55,270 nucleotides of DNA, from assembly GCA_017399685.1 (NCBI GenBank), contig JAFQBM010000009.1, positions 1-55,270 of the forward strand, given 5' to 3'. Under the pieces are notes generated by a model. It was not told the origin of the DNA and searched no databases. It saw nothing but the letters and a program-made list of their open reading frames with translations. A program made the position numbers and the translations under genes. This document shows positions 24,332-33,295 of the stretch, in pieces. Positions within the stretch are counted from its first letter, which is position 1. Every line of letters starts with the position of its first letter. The stretch comes from Lachnospiraceae bacterium. Lineage in GTDB: Bacteria > Bacillota > Clostridia > Lachnospirales > Lachnospiraceae.

Positions 24332-25643
24332 AAGAAAAAATGTAAATGTAATCAAAGAAATTCAGCCTGGCAGCATAGCGGAAGAATTAGAAGATTTAGA
24401 AATAGGAGATGCTATCATCTCGATTAATGATACTTTCATTGAGGATATTTTTGATTATCAGTTTCTGATTCAGGATGAATATTTGGAAATGGTAGTTCAA
24501 AAGAAAAATGGAGAAGAATGGGTTTATGAGATTGAAAAAGACTTTGATGAAGATTTAGGTCTTGTTTTTGAAGAACCTTTGATGGACCAATATCGCTCCT
24601 GCCATAATAAATGTATTTTTTGTTTTATTGATCAAATGCCGGAAGGAATGAGGGATACCCTTTATTTTAAAGATGACGATTCCAGACTTTCTTTTTTACA
24701 AGGAAATTATATTACCCTCACTAATATGAAAGAAAAAGATTTAAACCGGATTATCAGGTATCGTCTGGCACCAATTAATATTTCGGTTCATACCACGAAT
24801 CCGGAACTACGTTGTAAAATGTTGAATAACCGTTTTGCCGGTAAGATTTTAGAGCAGATAAAGATGTTATATGACGCAGAGATACCAATGAATGCCCAGA
24901 TTGTACTTTGTAAAGGCATCAATGATAAAGAAGAACTGGAACGTACCATTCAGGATTTAAGTGAATTTATGCCATACATGGAGAGTCTTTCTGTGGTTCC
25001 TGTTGGTTTAACTAAACATCGAAAGAATTTGCCAGAATTAGAATTGTTTGATGAAAAAAGTGCATTAGAGACTTTGGATATCATTCATAAATGGCAGAAA
25101 AAACTTTTGAAAGAAAAGGGAAATCGTTTTGTCCATGCTTCTGATGAATGGTTTTGTCTGGCAGGATTACCATTTCCGGACGAAGAATACTATGACGGTT
25201 ATGGTCAGTTGGAAAACGGCGTAGGAATGATGCGTTTATTTATCAGTGAATTTGAAGAAGCCTTGGAAAAGGCAGAAGATTCTAATAAACAGATAGAAGT
25301 TTCTGTTGTGACTGCAAAACTGGCTTATCCTACTATTTTATACTTTAAGGAACGCCTGGAAAAAAAGTATAAAGGCGTAAAACTTCATGTGTATTGCATT
25401 ACAAATCATTATTTTGGTGAAACTATTACTGTAACCGGATTATTAACTGCGACAGATATTTTAGAACAGTTAAAAGAACAGCCATTAGGTGATAAATTAT
25501 TATTGCCGGGAAATCTGCTTAAGGCGGACGAAGATATATTTTTAGATGATGTAACATTGGAAGAATTTCAAAAAACTTTACAAGTACCCGTGGATATTGT
25601 AAAATCAAACGGTATGGATTTTTTCAATGCCATTATGAAATAG
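24321..25643 (+). CDS. DUF512 radical SAM-like protein
   Basis: A 440-residue protein. The first 70 residues form a PDZ-like domain (EIQPGSIAEELEDLEIGDAI). The radical SAM-type cysteine cluster CHNKCIFC (C-x3-C-x2-C) is followed by the family hallmark FIDQMPEGMR, LYFKDDDSRLSFLQGNYITLTN. The C-terminal DUF512 domain (VVTAKLAYPTI and NHYFGETITVTGLLT) is complete. The family is almost always encoded next to der in Clostridia, as here, but its reaction is unknown. Its ATG overlaps pgeF by 11 bases, and der starts 17 bases downstream. Confidence 0.93.
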   Translation: MDNKRKNVNVIKEIQPGSIAEELEDLEIGDAIISINDTFIEDIFDYQFLIQDEYLEMVVQKKNGEEWVYEIEKDFDEDLGLVFEEPLMDQYRSCHNKCIFCFIDQMPEGMRDTLYFKDDDSRLSFLQGNYITLTNMKEKDLNRIIRYRLAPINISVHTTNPELRCKMLNNRFAGKILEQIKMLYDAEIPMNAQIVLCKGINDKEELERTIQDLSEFMPYMESLSVVPVGLTKHRKNLPELELFDEKSALETLDIIHKWQKKLLKEKGNRFVHASDEWFCLAGLPFPDEEYYDGYGQLENGVGMMRLFISEFEEALEKAEDSNKQIEVSVVTAKLAYPTILYFKERLEKKYKGVKLHVYCITNHYFGETITVTGLLTATDILEQLKEQPLGDKLLLPGNLLKADEDIFLDDVTLEEFQKTLQVPVDIVKSNGMDFFNAIMK

Positions 25644-25660
25644 AATAAAGGAGAAAACAA

Positions 25661-26986
25661 ATGAGCAAACCAATCGTTGCAATCGTAGGAAGACCCAATG
25701 TTGGTAAATCTACGTTGTTTAATGTATTAGCAGGAGACCAGATTTCAATTGTAAAGGATACTCCTGGAGTTACGAGAGATCGTATTTATGCCGATGTAAC
25801 ATGGCTTAATTATAACTTTACCATGATTGATACTGGAGGTATCGAACCGGAAAGTGGAGATATCATCTTAAAAAGTATGCGTCAACAGGCGGAACTTGCC
25901 ATTGAAACAGCAGATGTGATTGTATTTTTGGTAGATGTAAGACAGGGAGTAATCGATGCAGATTACAAGGTTGCAGATATGCTTCGAAGATCCCATAAGC
26001 CTGTAGTTCTGGTTGTAAATAAAGTAGATAGTTTTGAAAAATTTATGCCAGATGTATATGAATTTTATAATTTGGGAATGGGAGAACCTTTCCCGGTTTC
26101 CGCTGCTTCAAGGCTGGGCTTAGGTGATATGCTGGATGAAGTAACCAGCCATTTTCCTCATGCCAATGAAGAAGATGAAGAAGATGACAGACCTCGAATT
26201 GCCATTATTGGTAAACCAAATGTAGGAAAGTCTTCGATTGTAAATAAATTGTTAGGGGAAGATCGCTGTATCGTATCTGATATTGCAGGTACTACCAGAG
26301 ATGCTATTGACACCACTATTAAGAGAAATGGAAAAGAATATGTTTTCATTGATACTGCTGGTTTAAGAAAAAAGAGTAAAATTAAAGAAGACATTGAACG
26401 TTACAGTATTATCCGAACCGTATCTGCAGTAGAGCGTTGTAATGTAGCTGTTTTAGTCATTGATGCAAAAGAAGGGGTTACAGAGCAGGATGCTAAGATT
26501 GCAGGAATTGCCCATGAAAGAGGAAAGGCTATGATTATCGCCGTAAACAAGTGGGATGCAATCGAAAAAAATGATAAAACGATTTATAAATTTACAGAAG
26601 ATATCCGTAGAACTTTAGCATATATGCCATATGCAGAATTAATTTTTATTTCGGCTGCTACGGGACAGCGTCTGCCAAAATTATTTGAATTATTGGATGC
26701 TGTCATTGAAAATCATGCCTTAAGAGTTGCAACTGGTGTATTGAATGAAATTCTTTCAGAGGCGGTTGTAATGCAGCAACCACCTTCAGATAAAGGAAAG
26801 CGATTAAAGCTATACTACATTACTCAGGTATCGGTAAAACCGCCTACTTTTGTTATTTTTGTAAATGATAAAGAATTAATGCATTTTTCTTATACAAGAT
26901 ACATTGAAAATAAAATCAGAGATGCATTTGGTTTTCGAGGTACACCTCTTAAATTTATTATCCGGGAACGAAAGGAAAAGGAATAA
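25661..26986 (+). CDS. der: ribosome-associated GTPase Der (EngA)
   Basis: A 441-residue protein with two tandem GTPase domains and a C-terminal KH-like domain, acting in 50S assembly. G1 motifs are GRPNVGKS (residues 10-17) and GKPNVGKS (about 185-192), with G3 DTGG and DTAG and G4 NKVD and NKWD. The KH-like end reads [38 protein letters not shown] precedes the start. The length is normal. It is likely cotranscribed with DUF512 and plsY. Confidence 0.98.
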   Translation: MSKPIVAIVGRPNVGKSTLFNVLAGDQISIVKDTPGVTRDRIYADVTWLNYNFTMIDTGGIEPESGDIILKSMRQQAELAIETADVIVFLVDVRQGVIDADYKVADMLRRSHKPVVLVVNKVDSFEKFMPDVYEFYNLGMGEPFPVSAASRLGLGDMLDEVTSHFPHANEEDEEDDRPRIAIIGKPNVGKSSIVNKLLGEDRCIVSDIAGTTRDAIDTTIKRNGKEYVFIDTAGLRKKSKIKEDIERYSIIRTVSAVERCNVAVLVIDAKEGVTEQDAKIAGIAHERGKAMIIAVNKWDAIEKNDKTIYKFTEDIRRTLAYMPYAELIFISAATGQRLPKLFELLDAVIENHALRVATGVLNEILSEAVVMQQPPSDKGKRLKLYYITQVSVKPPTFVIFVNDKELMHFSYTRYIENKIRDAFGFRGTPLKFIIRERKEKE

Positions 26987-26987
26987 C

Positions 26988-27656
26988 ATGGAAAGAGTTT
27001 TATGCTTGATTATCGGATACTGTTTTGGATTATTCCAAACAGGATACATATACGGAAAATTACATGGAATTGATATCAGGGAACATGGAAGTGGAAATGC
27101 AGGAACTACTAATGTAGGACGTATTCTTGGAAGAAAAGCTGGTGCTGTCGTATATATTGGAGATATTTCCAAAACATTGATTGCATTAGGAATCGTTAGA
27201 ATCTTATATACCCAGTCACAACCGGAACATTTATATTTGTATCTGGCATATGCAGGACTGGGAGTTGTATTGGGACATATTTTTCCTTTCTATTTAAAAT
27301 TTAAGGGTGGAAAAGGAATTGCAGCTATGTCAGCCATTTTTGCTTCGATGGATTGGCGTATTTGTGTCATAGCTATATTGATTTTTGGTATTACACTTGT
27401 TGTTACCAGATATGTTTCTCTTGGTTCTATTTTAATGTCGGTGGCTTTTTTCATTGAATATGTTATTTTTTCTCTCCAAAGCAGTTTTAACTGGTTTGGA
27501 GTAAAGCTGGATGCTGAGATTCCAATGGAAGCAACCATAGAAGGAAGTATTGTTATTTTTGTATTGGCATTTATTGCTATTTATAAGCACAAATCTAACA
27601 TAGTACGATTAATTCATGGCACAGAAAATAAGGTAGGATCAAAAAAGAAAGCATAG
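26988..27656 (+). CDS. plsY: acyl-phosphate glycerol-3-phosphate acyltransferase PlsY
   Basis: A 222-residue membrane enzyme that transfers an acyl group from acyl phosphate to glycerol 3-phosphate, the first step of phospholipid synthesis. The active-site loops HGSGNAGTTNVGRILGRKAG and FKGGKGIA are intact, and about five membrane spans are visible. The ATG at 26988, one base after the der stop and behind AAAGGAAAAGGA, starts the canonical protein; a longer frame from 26904 is a shadow of der. gpsA follows 11 bases later, so two consecutive steps in lipid synthesis are coupled. Confidence 0.97.
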   Translation: MERVLCLIIGYCFGLFQTGYIYGKLHGIDIREHGSGNAGTTNVGRILGRKAGAVVYIGDISKTLIALGIVRILYTQSQPEHLYLYLAYAGLGVVLGHIFPFYLKFKGGKGIAAMSAIFASMDWRICVIAILIFGITLVVTRYVSLGSILMSVAFFIEYVIFSLQSSFNWFGVKLDAEIPMEATIEGSIVIFVLAFIAIYKHKSNIVRLIHGTENKVGSKKKA

Positions 27657-27667
27657 GAGGGATTGAT

Positions 27668-28678
27668 TTGAAAAAAATTAGTGTAATTGGGGCCGGCAGC
27701 TGGGGAACGGCATTAGCATGTTTATTAAATGCTAATCAGCATGATGTAACCATTTGGTCTATTGATGAAAAAGAAGTTGAAATGTTAAGCAATTTTCGTG
27801 AGCAGAAGGAAAAGCTGGCTGGAGTAAAGGTTGCAGATGAAATTAAGATAACTTCTGATTTAAAAGAGGCTTTGACAGAAAAAGATATTATTGTTATGGC
27901 AGTGCCATCCATTTTTGTCCGATCTACAGCGAAAAAAATGGCAGAGTTTATAAGTGGAAGTCCAATTATAGTGAATGTAGCTAAGGGAATTGAAGAAAAT
28001 ACTCTTATGACCTTGACAGATATCATAAAGGAAGAATTACCTGGATATCAGGTGGCTGTTTTATCCGGACCTTCTCATGCGGAAGAAGTCGGAAAAAAGA
28101 TACCAACTACTTGTGTGGTTGGTTCTTCCGACCAGAAAACTTGTGAAATTCTTCAGGATGTTTTTATGAATCAGGTTTTCAGGGTTTATACCAGCAGTGA
28201 TGTCTTAGGGATTGAACTTGGTGGTGCATTAAAGAATGTGATTGCTTTGGCTGCCGGTATCAATGATGGACTTGGATATGGAGATAATTCCAAAGCAGCA
28301 CTTATGACAAGAGGAATTGCTGAGATTTCAAGATTAGGTGTAAAAATGGGAGCTAAAATGGAGACTTTTTATGGTTTATCCGGAATCGGTGATTTGATTG
28401 TAACCTGTTCCAGTAAACACAGCCGTAACCGAAATGCAGGATACTATATTGGAAAAGGTATGTCCTATGAAGAGGCAATGAAGGAAGTAAAAATGGTAGT
28501 AGAGGGAGTTTATTCAGCGAAAGCTGCCTATGCGCTATCCCAAAAATACGATTCTCCACTTCCTATTATAGAACAAATAAATCAGGTCTTATTTGAGCAA
28601 AAGTCCCCTGCTGAGGCGGTAACAGAATTATTTTTAAGAGATAAAAAAATGGAAAGTGGAACTGACTTCTGGAATTAG
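27668..28678 (+). CDS. gpsA: NAD(P)-dependent glycerol-3-phosphate dehydrogenase
   Basis: A 336-residue enzyme that makes sn-glycerol 3-phosphate from dihydroxyacetone phosphate and supplies the substrate of the upstream PlsY. The Rossmann motif GAGSWGTALA lies at the N-terminus. LGGALKNVIALAAGINDGLGYGDNSKAAL carries the catalytic Lys, and LSGIGDLIVTCSS completes the pattern. The start is TTG at 27668 after TAGGAGGGA. The C-terminal tail is slightly longer than the usual form. Confidence 0.97.
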   Translation: MKKISVIGAGSWGTALACLLNANQHDVTIWSIDEKEVEMLSNFREQKEKLAGVKVADEIKITSDLKEALTEKDIIVMAVPSIFVRSTAKKMAEFISGSPIIVNVAKGIEENTLMTLTDIIKEELPGYQVAVLSGPSHAEEVGKKIPTTCVVGSSDQKTCEILQDVFMNQVFRVYTSSDVLGIELGGALKNVIALAAGINDGLGYGDNSKAALMTRGIAEISRLGVKMGAKMETFYGLSGIGDLIVTCSSKHSRNRNAGYYIGKGMSYEEAMKEVKMVVEGVYSAKAAYALSQKYDSPLPIIEQINQVLFEQKSPAEAVTELFLRDKKMESGTDFWN

Positions 28679-28691
28679 GAGGTACAAGAAA

Positions 28692-29516
28692 ATGAGCAAA
28701 TTAAATGATTGTTATAAAAGTTTATTAAATCAGGTGAATTTTAAACCGGCAGTGGGAATTGTATTAGGTTCTGGGCTTGGAAACTTTGCAGATACCATTC
28801 AGGTGGTTCAGACGATAGAATACAGCAATATCGAAGGATTCCCAGTTTCCACAGTATCCGGTCATAAAGGAAGATATGTTTTTGGTTACGTAGGTAATAT
28901 CCCGGTAGTAATTATGCAAGGCAGGGTTCATTATTACGAAGGATATTCTATGGAAGACGTGGTATTGCCAATCCGTTTAATGGGGCTTATGGGAATTGAA
29001 AATCTGATTCTGACAAATGCTGCCGGAGGTCTGGATGAAGATATGAAACCGGGAGACTTGATGATGATTACAGACCAAATCAGTAGTTTTGTACCTTCAC
29101 CATTAATAGGAAAAAATGATGATTCTCTAGGTACCAGATTTCCGGATATGTCCAATATTTATAATAAAGACTTGCAGAATTTGGTTCGTAACGTAGCATA
29201 TGCCAATGGAATTTCACTACGGGAAGGTGTCTATGTTCAGTTTACAGGACCTAATTATGAATCACCGGCAGAAGTTCGAATGGCTAAAATGTTAGGTGGA
29301 AGTGCGGTAGGCATGAGTACTGCTTGTGAAGCATTGGCTGCAAATCATATGGGTATAAAGTTAATTGGAATATCTTGTATATCTAATTTGGCAAGTGGCA
29401 TCAGTGAGACTCCATTAAATCATTTGGAGGTAAAACAGGCTGCAGACAGAGTAGCACCTGTGTTTCAGAAATTGGTAACTGAAATAGTAAAGGTTCTGAA
29501 GATTAATTCGAATTAG
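28692..29516 (+). CDS. purine nucleoside phosphorylase (trimeric type)
   Basis: A 274-residue phosphorylase splitting purine nucleosides with phosphate to base and ribose 1-phosphate. Phosphate-site GSGLGNFAD, HKGRYVFG, MQGRVHYYEGY, LTNAAGG and the base-site MSTACEALAANHMG identify the PunA/PNP-I family. ATG at 28692 follows TTAGGAGGT; the upstream frame from 28656 overlaps gpsA and is not used. It is probably last in the der-plsY-gpsA operon, since the next gene has a separate promoter. Confidence 0.96.
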   Translation: MSKLNDCYKSLLNQVNFKPAVGIVLGSGLGNFADTIQVVQTIEYSNIEGFPVSTVSGHKGRYVFGYVGNIPVVIMQGRVHYYEGYSMEDVVLPIRLMGLMGIENLILTNAAGGLDEDMKPGDLMMITDQISSFVPSPLIGKNDDSLGTRFPDMSNIYNKDLQNLVRNVAYANGISLREGVYVQFTGPNYESPAEVRMAKMLGGSAVGMSTACEALAANHMGIKLIGISCISNLASGISETPLNHLEVKQAADRVAPVFQKLVTEIVKVLKINSN

Positions 29517-29603
29517 CCACCATAATGACAGGTTACAAGATATGTTTTATTAAGTATTTTAATATACAAAAAACGACGAATAGAAAACAACAACTATGTA
29601 TGA

Positions 29604-29640
29604 TTGACATTATTTTATGGTTCATGTTAGCATGGTGCTA
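29604..29640 (+). promoter_or_regulatory. promoter for the first zinc-ribbon gene
   Basis: TTGACA (29604-29609), 18 bases, TAGCAT (29628-29633) preceded by TG (extended -10). The short inverted repeat TTAGC-ATGGT-GCTAA overlaps the -10 region. The architecture matches the promoter of the second paralog at 30631-30660. Confidence 0.55.
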
Positions 29641-29739
29641 ATGGGAGCGTTAAAATGATGTAATAAGAGGGAGAAGTTTTAAAGTGTATATTACAATATA
29701 AAAGTATATTAAAACAGTGTAAAACTAAGGAGAGAAAAT

Positions 29740-30612
29740 ATGAGAAAATGTGAAAAATGTGGAAGAGAAATAGAGGATTGGGGTATTTGTCCCTGTTCTC
29801 AACAGCAGGAATTTTATTATTCCCAAAATGAATTCTCAAGTGTGAATCATAACATGAACCAGGCTCCAGAGCCGTTTGTAATTGATACTTTTGAGACTAA
29901 AAAGCCGAAAAGCCGAAATTTACTTCCTATACTTGGATTAGTGGTGATTGCCGTTGTTGCATTGGTTTGTTATCAGTTTTTTAAAGATGATAGTTATAAA
30001 GAACCCATCGACAACTTATGTTTGATTTTTAATACAAAAGAAGACGATGCAAAAGTGTTTTTTTCGAAAATGGTGCCGGGATATATTGGAGATATCATGG
30101 TTGGAACTATAGATACTTTTAGTACAAACGGTGAAATATTAAATACAATAAATGAGGCATCCGATTCTATGAATCAAGCTTATGGTGATATTCAAGCGGA
30201 ATGTGGAACTGATTTTATTGTTACATATAAGGTAAAATGGAAACAAAAAATGTCTCAGACGGAATTAGACCAATGTAAGCAGGGTATAAATGCTTTTTAC
30301 ATTTCCACTGTTGCACCAGCGGTTGATGTATTTAAAACTTATGATTCATCTACCATAGCAACTTATCTTGGTGGGTCAGTTCAACAAATCGAGGAATTAA
30401 AAAATATATATTCTAAGGCAGAACAAGAGCATCAAAATTTAGAAATTACAGAAGGATATTCCTTGACAGTTGAGTTTAAATTTAAGGGAAGCCAAGGCGT
30501 TGAAAAAGCAAAAACAAAATTTAATGTGATTAAGGTAAATGACAAATGGATGTTTGACTTTTTTTCTTCCGGCAACGGAAATATGTTTTCTGTTAATAAT
30601 TTAATAGAATAG
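29740..30612 (+). CDS. zinc-ribbon, single-span membrane protein (paralog 1)
   Basis: A 290-residue protein of unknown function. A four-cysteine ribbon (C4, C7, C17, C19) faces the cytoplasm, followed by a Gln/Asn-rich linker, one membrane segment (residues about 61-81), then an exported domain of about 205 residues. The end of the exported domain, FNVIKVNDKWMFDFFS, resembles NTF2-like/DUF4878-type domains, where the VNGKWM segment is typical. It has the same layout and the same C-terminal signature as the gene 90 bases downstream. GGAGAG precedes the start. The topology is inferred from charge distribution. Confidence 0.75.
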   Translation: MRKCEKCGREIEDWGICPCSQQQEFYYSQNEFSSVNHNMNQAPEPFVIDTFETKKPKSRNLLPILGLVVIAVVALVCYQFFKDDSYKEPIDNLCLIFNTKEDDAKVFFSKMVPGYIGDIMVGTIDTFSTNGEILNTINEASDSMNQAYGDIQAECGTDFIVTYKVKWKQKMSQTELDQCKQGINAFYISTVAPAVDVFKTYDSSTIATYLGGSVQQIEELKNIYSKAEQEHQNLEITEGYSLTVEFKFKGSQGVEKAKTKFNVIKVNDKWMFDFFSSGNGNMFSVNNLIE

Positions 30613-30630
30613 TTGATTTATGTCTTTTAT

Positions 30631-30660
30631 TTGACAAAATAATATATTTTATGCTAAGAT
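30631..30660 (+). promoter_or_regulatory. promoter for the second zinc-ribbon gene
   Basis: TTGACA (30631-30636), 18 bases, TAAGAT (30655-30660) with an extended -10 TG at 30652-30653. It lies within the 90 bases between the two paralogs, so each has its own promoter. Confidence 0.7.
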
Positions 30661-30702
30661 ACATTTTACGTGTAATATATAATTTAACGGAGGAGAACAA
30701 TT

Positions 30703-31617
30703 ATGAAATTTTGTACCAAGTGTGGAAAACAATTAGAAGATAATGAAATTTGTTCCTGTACCACACAAAATGTAATGAACTATCAATCCAATCAACAGAA
30801 CGAGCAGGCTACTTATTATCAGTCTAATCAGTCTGTGTATAATGTTGCTGATAACCAACCGGTATTTAATTCAGATGCTTTGAACCAGCCTGTAAATGGT
30901 TCTTCTAAGAAGGCTGTAATTGGATTAGTTGCAGCGGTAGCAGTAGTTCTTGTGCTGGGAGTATTGTTGATTGTATCTTTAGGTGGTGGTTATAAAAAAC
31001 CATTAGATAAAATCTGTAAAACAATAAATAAACAAGAAAAAGATGTGGATAAGCTTGTAGAAGTATTTTTACCTGATTTTGCTGGTGATGCATATTCTGA
31101 TTTGATGAAAATCATGAAAGACAATGATGAAGTAGCTGATACATACGAAGAAGCAGAAGACAGCATAGAGGAATTATATGAGACTTTGGAAGATTCCTTC
31201 GGTGATGATGTAAAGATTTCTTATGAAATCAAAAAGAAAGAAAAGATGGATAAGGATGACTTGGAAGATATCGAAGAAACTATCCATGATATGTATGACA
31301 GCTATTTTGAAGATGTAATCGATGAAATTGATGACATGGATTCTGATGATTGGGAAGACATGGCGGATGAATTAGATATTACAAAAAGCAAAGCCAAAAA
31401 AGTAGGAAAAGTAGTTAAGAGTTTTGGTAAAGAATTAGAAAAAGCAAAAGTTTCTTCTGGATATACATTAAAAGTAAAGATTAAAATCGAAGGTGACGAT
31501 GATGATGTCAACGAAACTCTTGAATTTAATGTAATAAAAGTAAATGGTGACTGGATGATTGACTATTTTACTTTATTTGAAGAAAATTCTGATATGTTAT
31601 ATGATTTAATGTATTAA
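30703..31617 (+). CDS. zinc-ribbon, single-span membrane protein (paralog 2)
   Basis: A 304-residue paralog of the preceding gene. The cysteine ribbon is at C4, C7, C17 and C19, then a Gln/Asn/Tyr-rich linker of about 50 residues, a membrane segment (about 70-93) and an exported domain starting YKKPLDKICKTIN, matching YKEPIDNLCLIFN in paralog 1. The middle is strikingly acidic (EDVIDEIDDMDSDDWEDMAD). The C-terminus FNVIKVNGDWMIDYF aligns with paralog 1. Its acidity suggests binding of cations or basic wall/matrix components, which is speculative. GGAGGAG precedes the start. No catalytic motif was seen. Confidence 0.75.
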   Translation: MKFCTKCGKQLEDNEICSCTTQNVMNYQSNQQNEQATYYQSNQSVYNVADNQPVFNSDALNQPVNGSSKKAVIGLVAAVAVVLVLGVLLIVSLGGGYKKPLDKICKTINKQEKDVDKLVEVFLPDFAGDAYSDLMKIMKDNDEVADTYEEAEDSIEELYETLEDSFGDDVKISYEIKKKEKMDKDDLEDIEETIHDMYDSYFEDVIDEIDDMDSDDWEDMADELDITKSKAKKVGKVVKSFGKELEKAKVSSGYTLKVKIKIEGDDDDVNETLEFNVIKVNGDWMIDYFTLFEENSDMLYDLMY

Positions 31618-31705
31618 TCATAAATTTATTCACGGTGGCTGTACTCATTGAATAGAATTTATGCAGGATAAGTCATAAATTATCGAACTTAATTTAGGCA
31701 TAATC

Positions 31706-31755
31706 ATTCCCCCTTGCACATATACTTTACTAGTATATACAAGGGGGAATTTTTT
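31706..31755 (+). promoter_or_regulatory. terminator-like hairpin hiding the spoIVA ribosome binding site
   Basis: ATTCCCCCTTG (31706-31716) pairs perfectly with CAAGGGGGAAT (31740-31750). Inside, ATATACT (31720-31726) pairs with AGTATAT (31732-31738) around a 5-base loop. The right arm contains the only good Shine-Dalgarno (AGGGGG), eight bases before the GTG start, and six T follow the stem. It can therefore act as an intrinsic terminator, as an RNA switch blocking translation, or both. Confidence 0.75.
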
Positions 31756-33231
31756 GTGGAGCAATCTTTTGAAGTTTATGAACATATGAAAGCAAGAACT
31801 AATGGTGAGATTTATTTTGGCGTTGTAGGTCCTGTTCGTACCGGAAAATCAACATTTATCAAACGATTCATGGATTTGTTTGTTTTGCCTAATATAGAAA
31901 ATGAGGTAGACCGGAAACAAGCATTGGATGAAATGCCTCAATCAGCCGGAGGAACTACGGTTATGACAACGGAGCCAAAGTTTGTACCAAAAGAAGCAGT
32001 TACCATTCACATTGGAGAGGATGTATCATTCAAAGTACGTTTGGTAGACTGTGTCGGATTTATGGTAGATGGTGCCACTGGACATTTAGAAAACGAGCAA
32101 GAAAGAAATGTAAAAACCCCATGGTTTGATTATGATATTCCTTTTTCGAAAGCTGCTGAAATAGGAACTCAAAAAGTAATTCATGACCATTCAACGGTTG
32201 GAATCGTAGTCACTTCTGATGGCTCCTTTGGTTCTATTAAAAGAGAAGATTATGAACCTGCGGAAGAAAAGACGATTGCTGAACTAAAAACTTTACATAA
32301 ACCTTTTATTGTGATTTTAAATTCTTTACATCCATATTCAAAAGAAACCAAAGAATTAGAACAAAAATTAAATGAAAAATATCAGGTAAAAGTAATTTCA
32401 ATGAACTGTGACCAATTACGAAAAGAAGATATTTATCGGATGATGGAAGGGTTACTACTAGAATTTCCGTTATTGGAAATTCAGTTCCAGTTACCAAAAT
32501 GGGTGGAAATGATTGAGGAAAATCATCCATTAAAAGAAGCTATGATACGAGTAGGAATGGAAATGATACACTCATTTAATATGATGAGAGATGTATATGA
32601 GTATGATTATGGTGAAAAAGAATACATACAACAAATAAAATTAGACCATATTGATCTTTCTACTGGAACGGCTTATGTCATTATGAAGCTGGATGACAAA
32701 TACTATTATGAGTTATTAAGTCAAATGCTTGATATGAAGATTGAGTCAGAATTCGACTTTATTCATCTTCTGAAGAATCTTGCCAAGAACCGGAGTGAAT
32801 ATGATAAAGTATCCGATGCCTTATGTGATGTTCAAATAAAAGGATATGGAACTGTAACACCCACTAAGGATCAAATTACTTTGGAAAAACCAGAAATCAT
32901 ACGACATGGTAATAAATTTGGCGTGAAGATTAAGGCGGTGGCTCCATCTATTCATTTTATCAAAGCAAATGTAACAACAGAAATTGCGCCTATTGTAGGA
33001 AGTGAAGAACAGGCAAAAGATTTGATTTCCTATATGGAAGCAGATGCTAAGGATAATCCAGAAGCAATCTGGGGAGTAAATATTTTCGGAAAAACCATAG
33101 AACAACTGGTGGAAGAGGGGATTCGGAATAAAACTTCAAAAATGAAAGAGGAAAGCCAAGTAAAGCTTCAGGATACTATGGAGAAAATTGTAAATGAAGG
33201 AAACGGCGGTTTGATTTGCATTATCATTTAA
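31756..33231 (+). CDS. spoIVA: stage IV sporulation protein A
   Basis: A 491-residue ATPase that polymerises on the forespore surface and forms the basement layer of the spore coat. Walker A GPVRTGKST is at residues 25-33, and the Walker B/G3-like LVDCVGFMVDGATGHLE follows. The C-terminus ends GGLICIII, the usual membrane-anchoring tail recognised with SpoVM. GTG at 31756 gives MEQSFEVYEHMKARTNGEIYFG and almost exactly the Bacillus length (492). The longer frame from 31714 starts inside a hairpin. A SigE-like element (CATAAATT at about 31674-31681) may drive it, at low confidence. It is direct evidence that the organism sporulates. Confidence 0.97.
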   Translation: MEQSFEVYEHMKARTNGEIYFGVVGPVRTGKSTFIKRFMDLFVLPNIENEVDRKQALDEMPQSAGGTTVMTTEPKFVPKEAVTIHIGEDVSFKVRLVDCVGFMVDGATGHLENEQERNVKTPWFDYDIPFSKAAEIGTQKVIHDHSTVGIVVTSDGSFGSIKREDYEPAEEKTIAELKTLHKPFIVILNSLHPYSKETKELEQKLNEKYQVKVISMNCDQLRKEDIYRMMEGLLLEFPLLEIQFQLPKWVEMIEENHPLKEAMIRVGMEMIHSFNMMRDVYEYDYGEKEYIQQIKLDHIDLSTGTAYVIMKLDDKYYYELLSQMLDMKIESEFDFIHLLKNLAKNRSEYDKVSDALCDVQIKGYGTVTPTKDQITLEKPEIIRHGNKFGVKIKAVAPSIHFIKANVTTEIAPIVGSEEQAKDLISYMEADAKDNPEAIWGVNIFGKTIEQLVEEGIRNKTSKMKEESQVKLQDTMEKIVNEGNGGLICIII

Positions 33232-33236
33232 GAAAT

Positions 33237-33275
33237 AGCACGATAGAATTTAAACTATCGTGCTAATTTAATTTT
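33237..33275. terminator. bidirectional terminator between convergent genes
   Basis: AGCACGATAG (33237-33246) and CTATCGTGCT (33255-33264) form a perfect 10-bp stem, flanked by AT-rich tracts on both sides. It separates spoIVA from the convergent ATPase gene. Confidence 0.8.
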
Positions 33276-33295
33276 ATAAGAATAATCTATAAATG

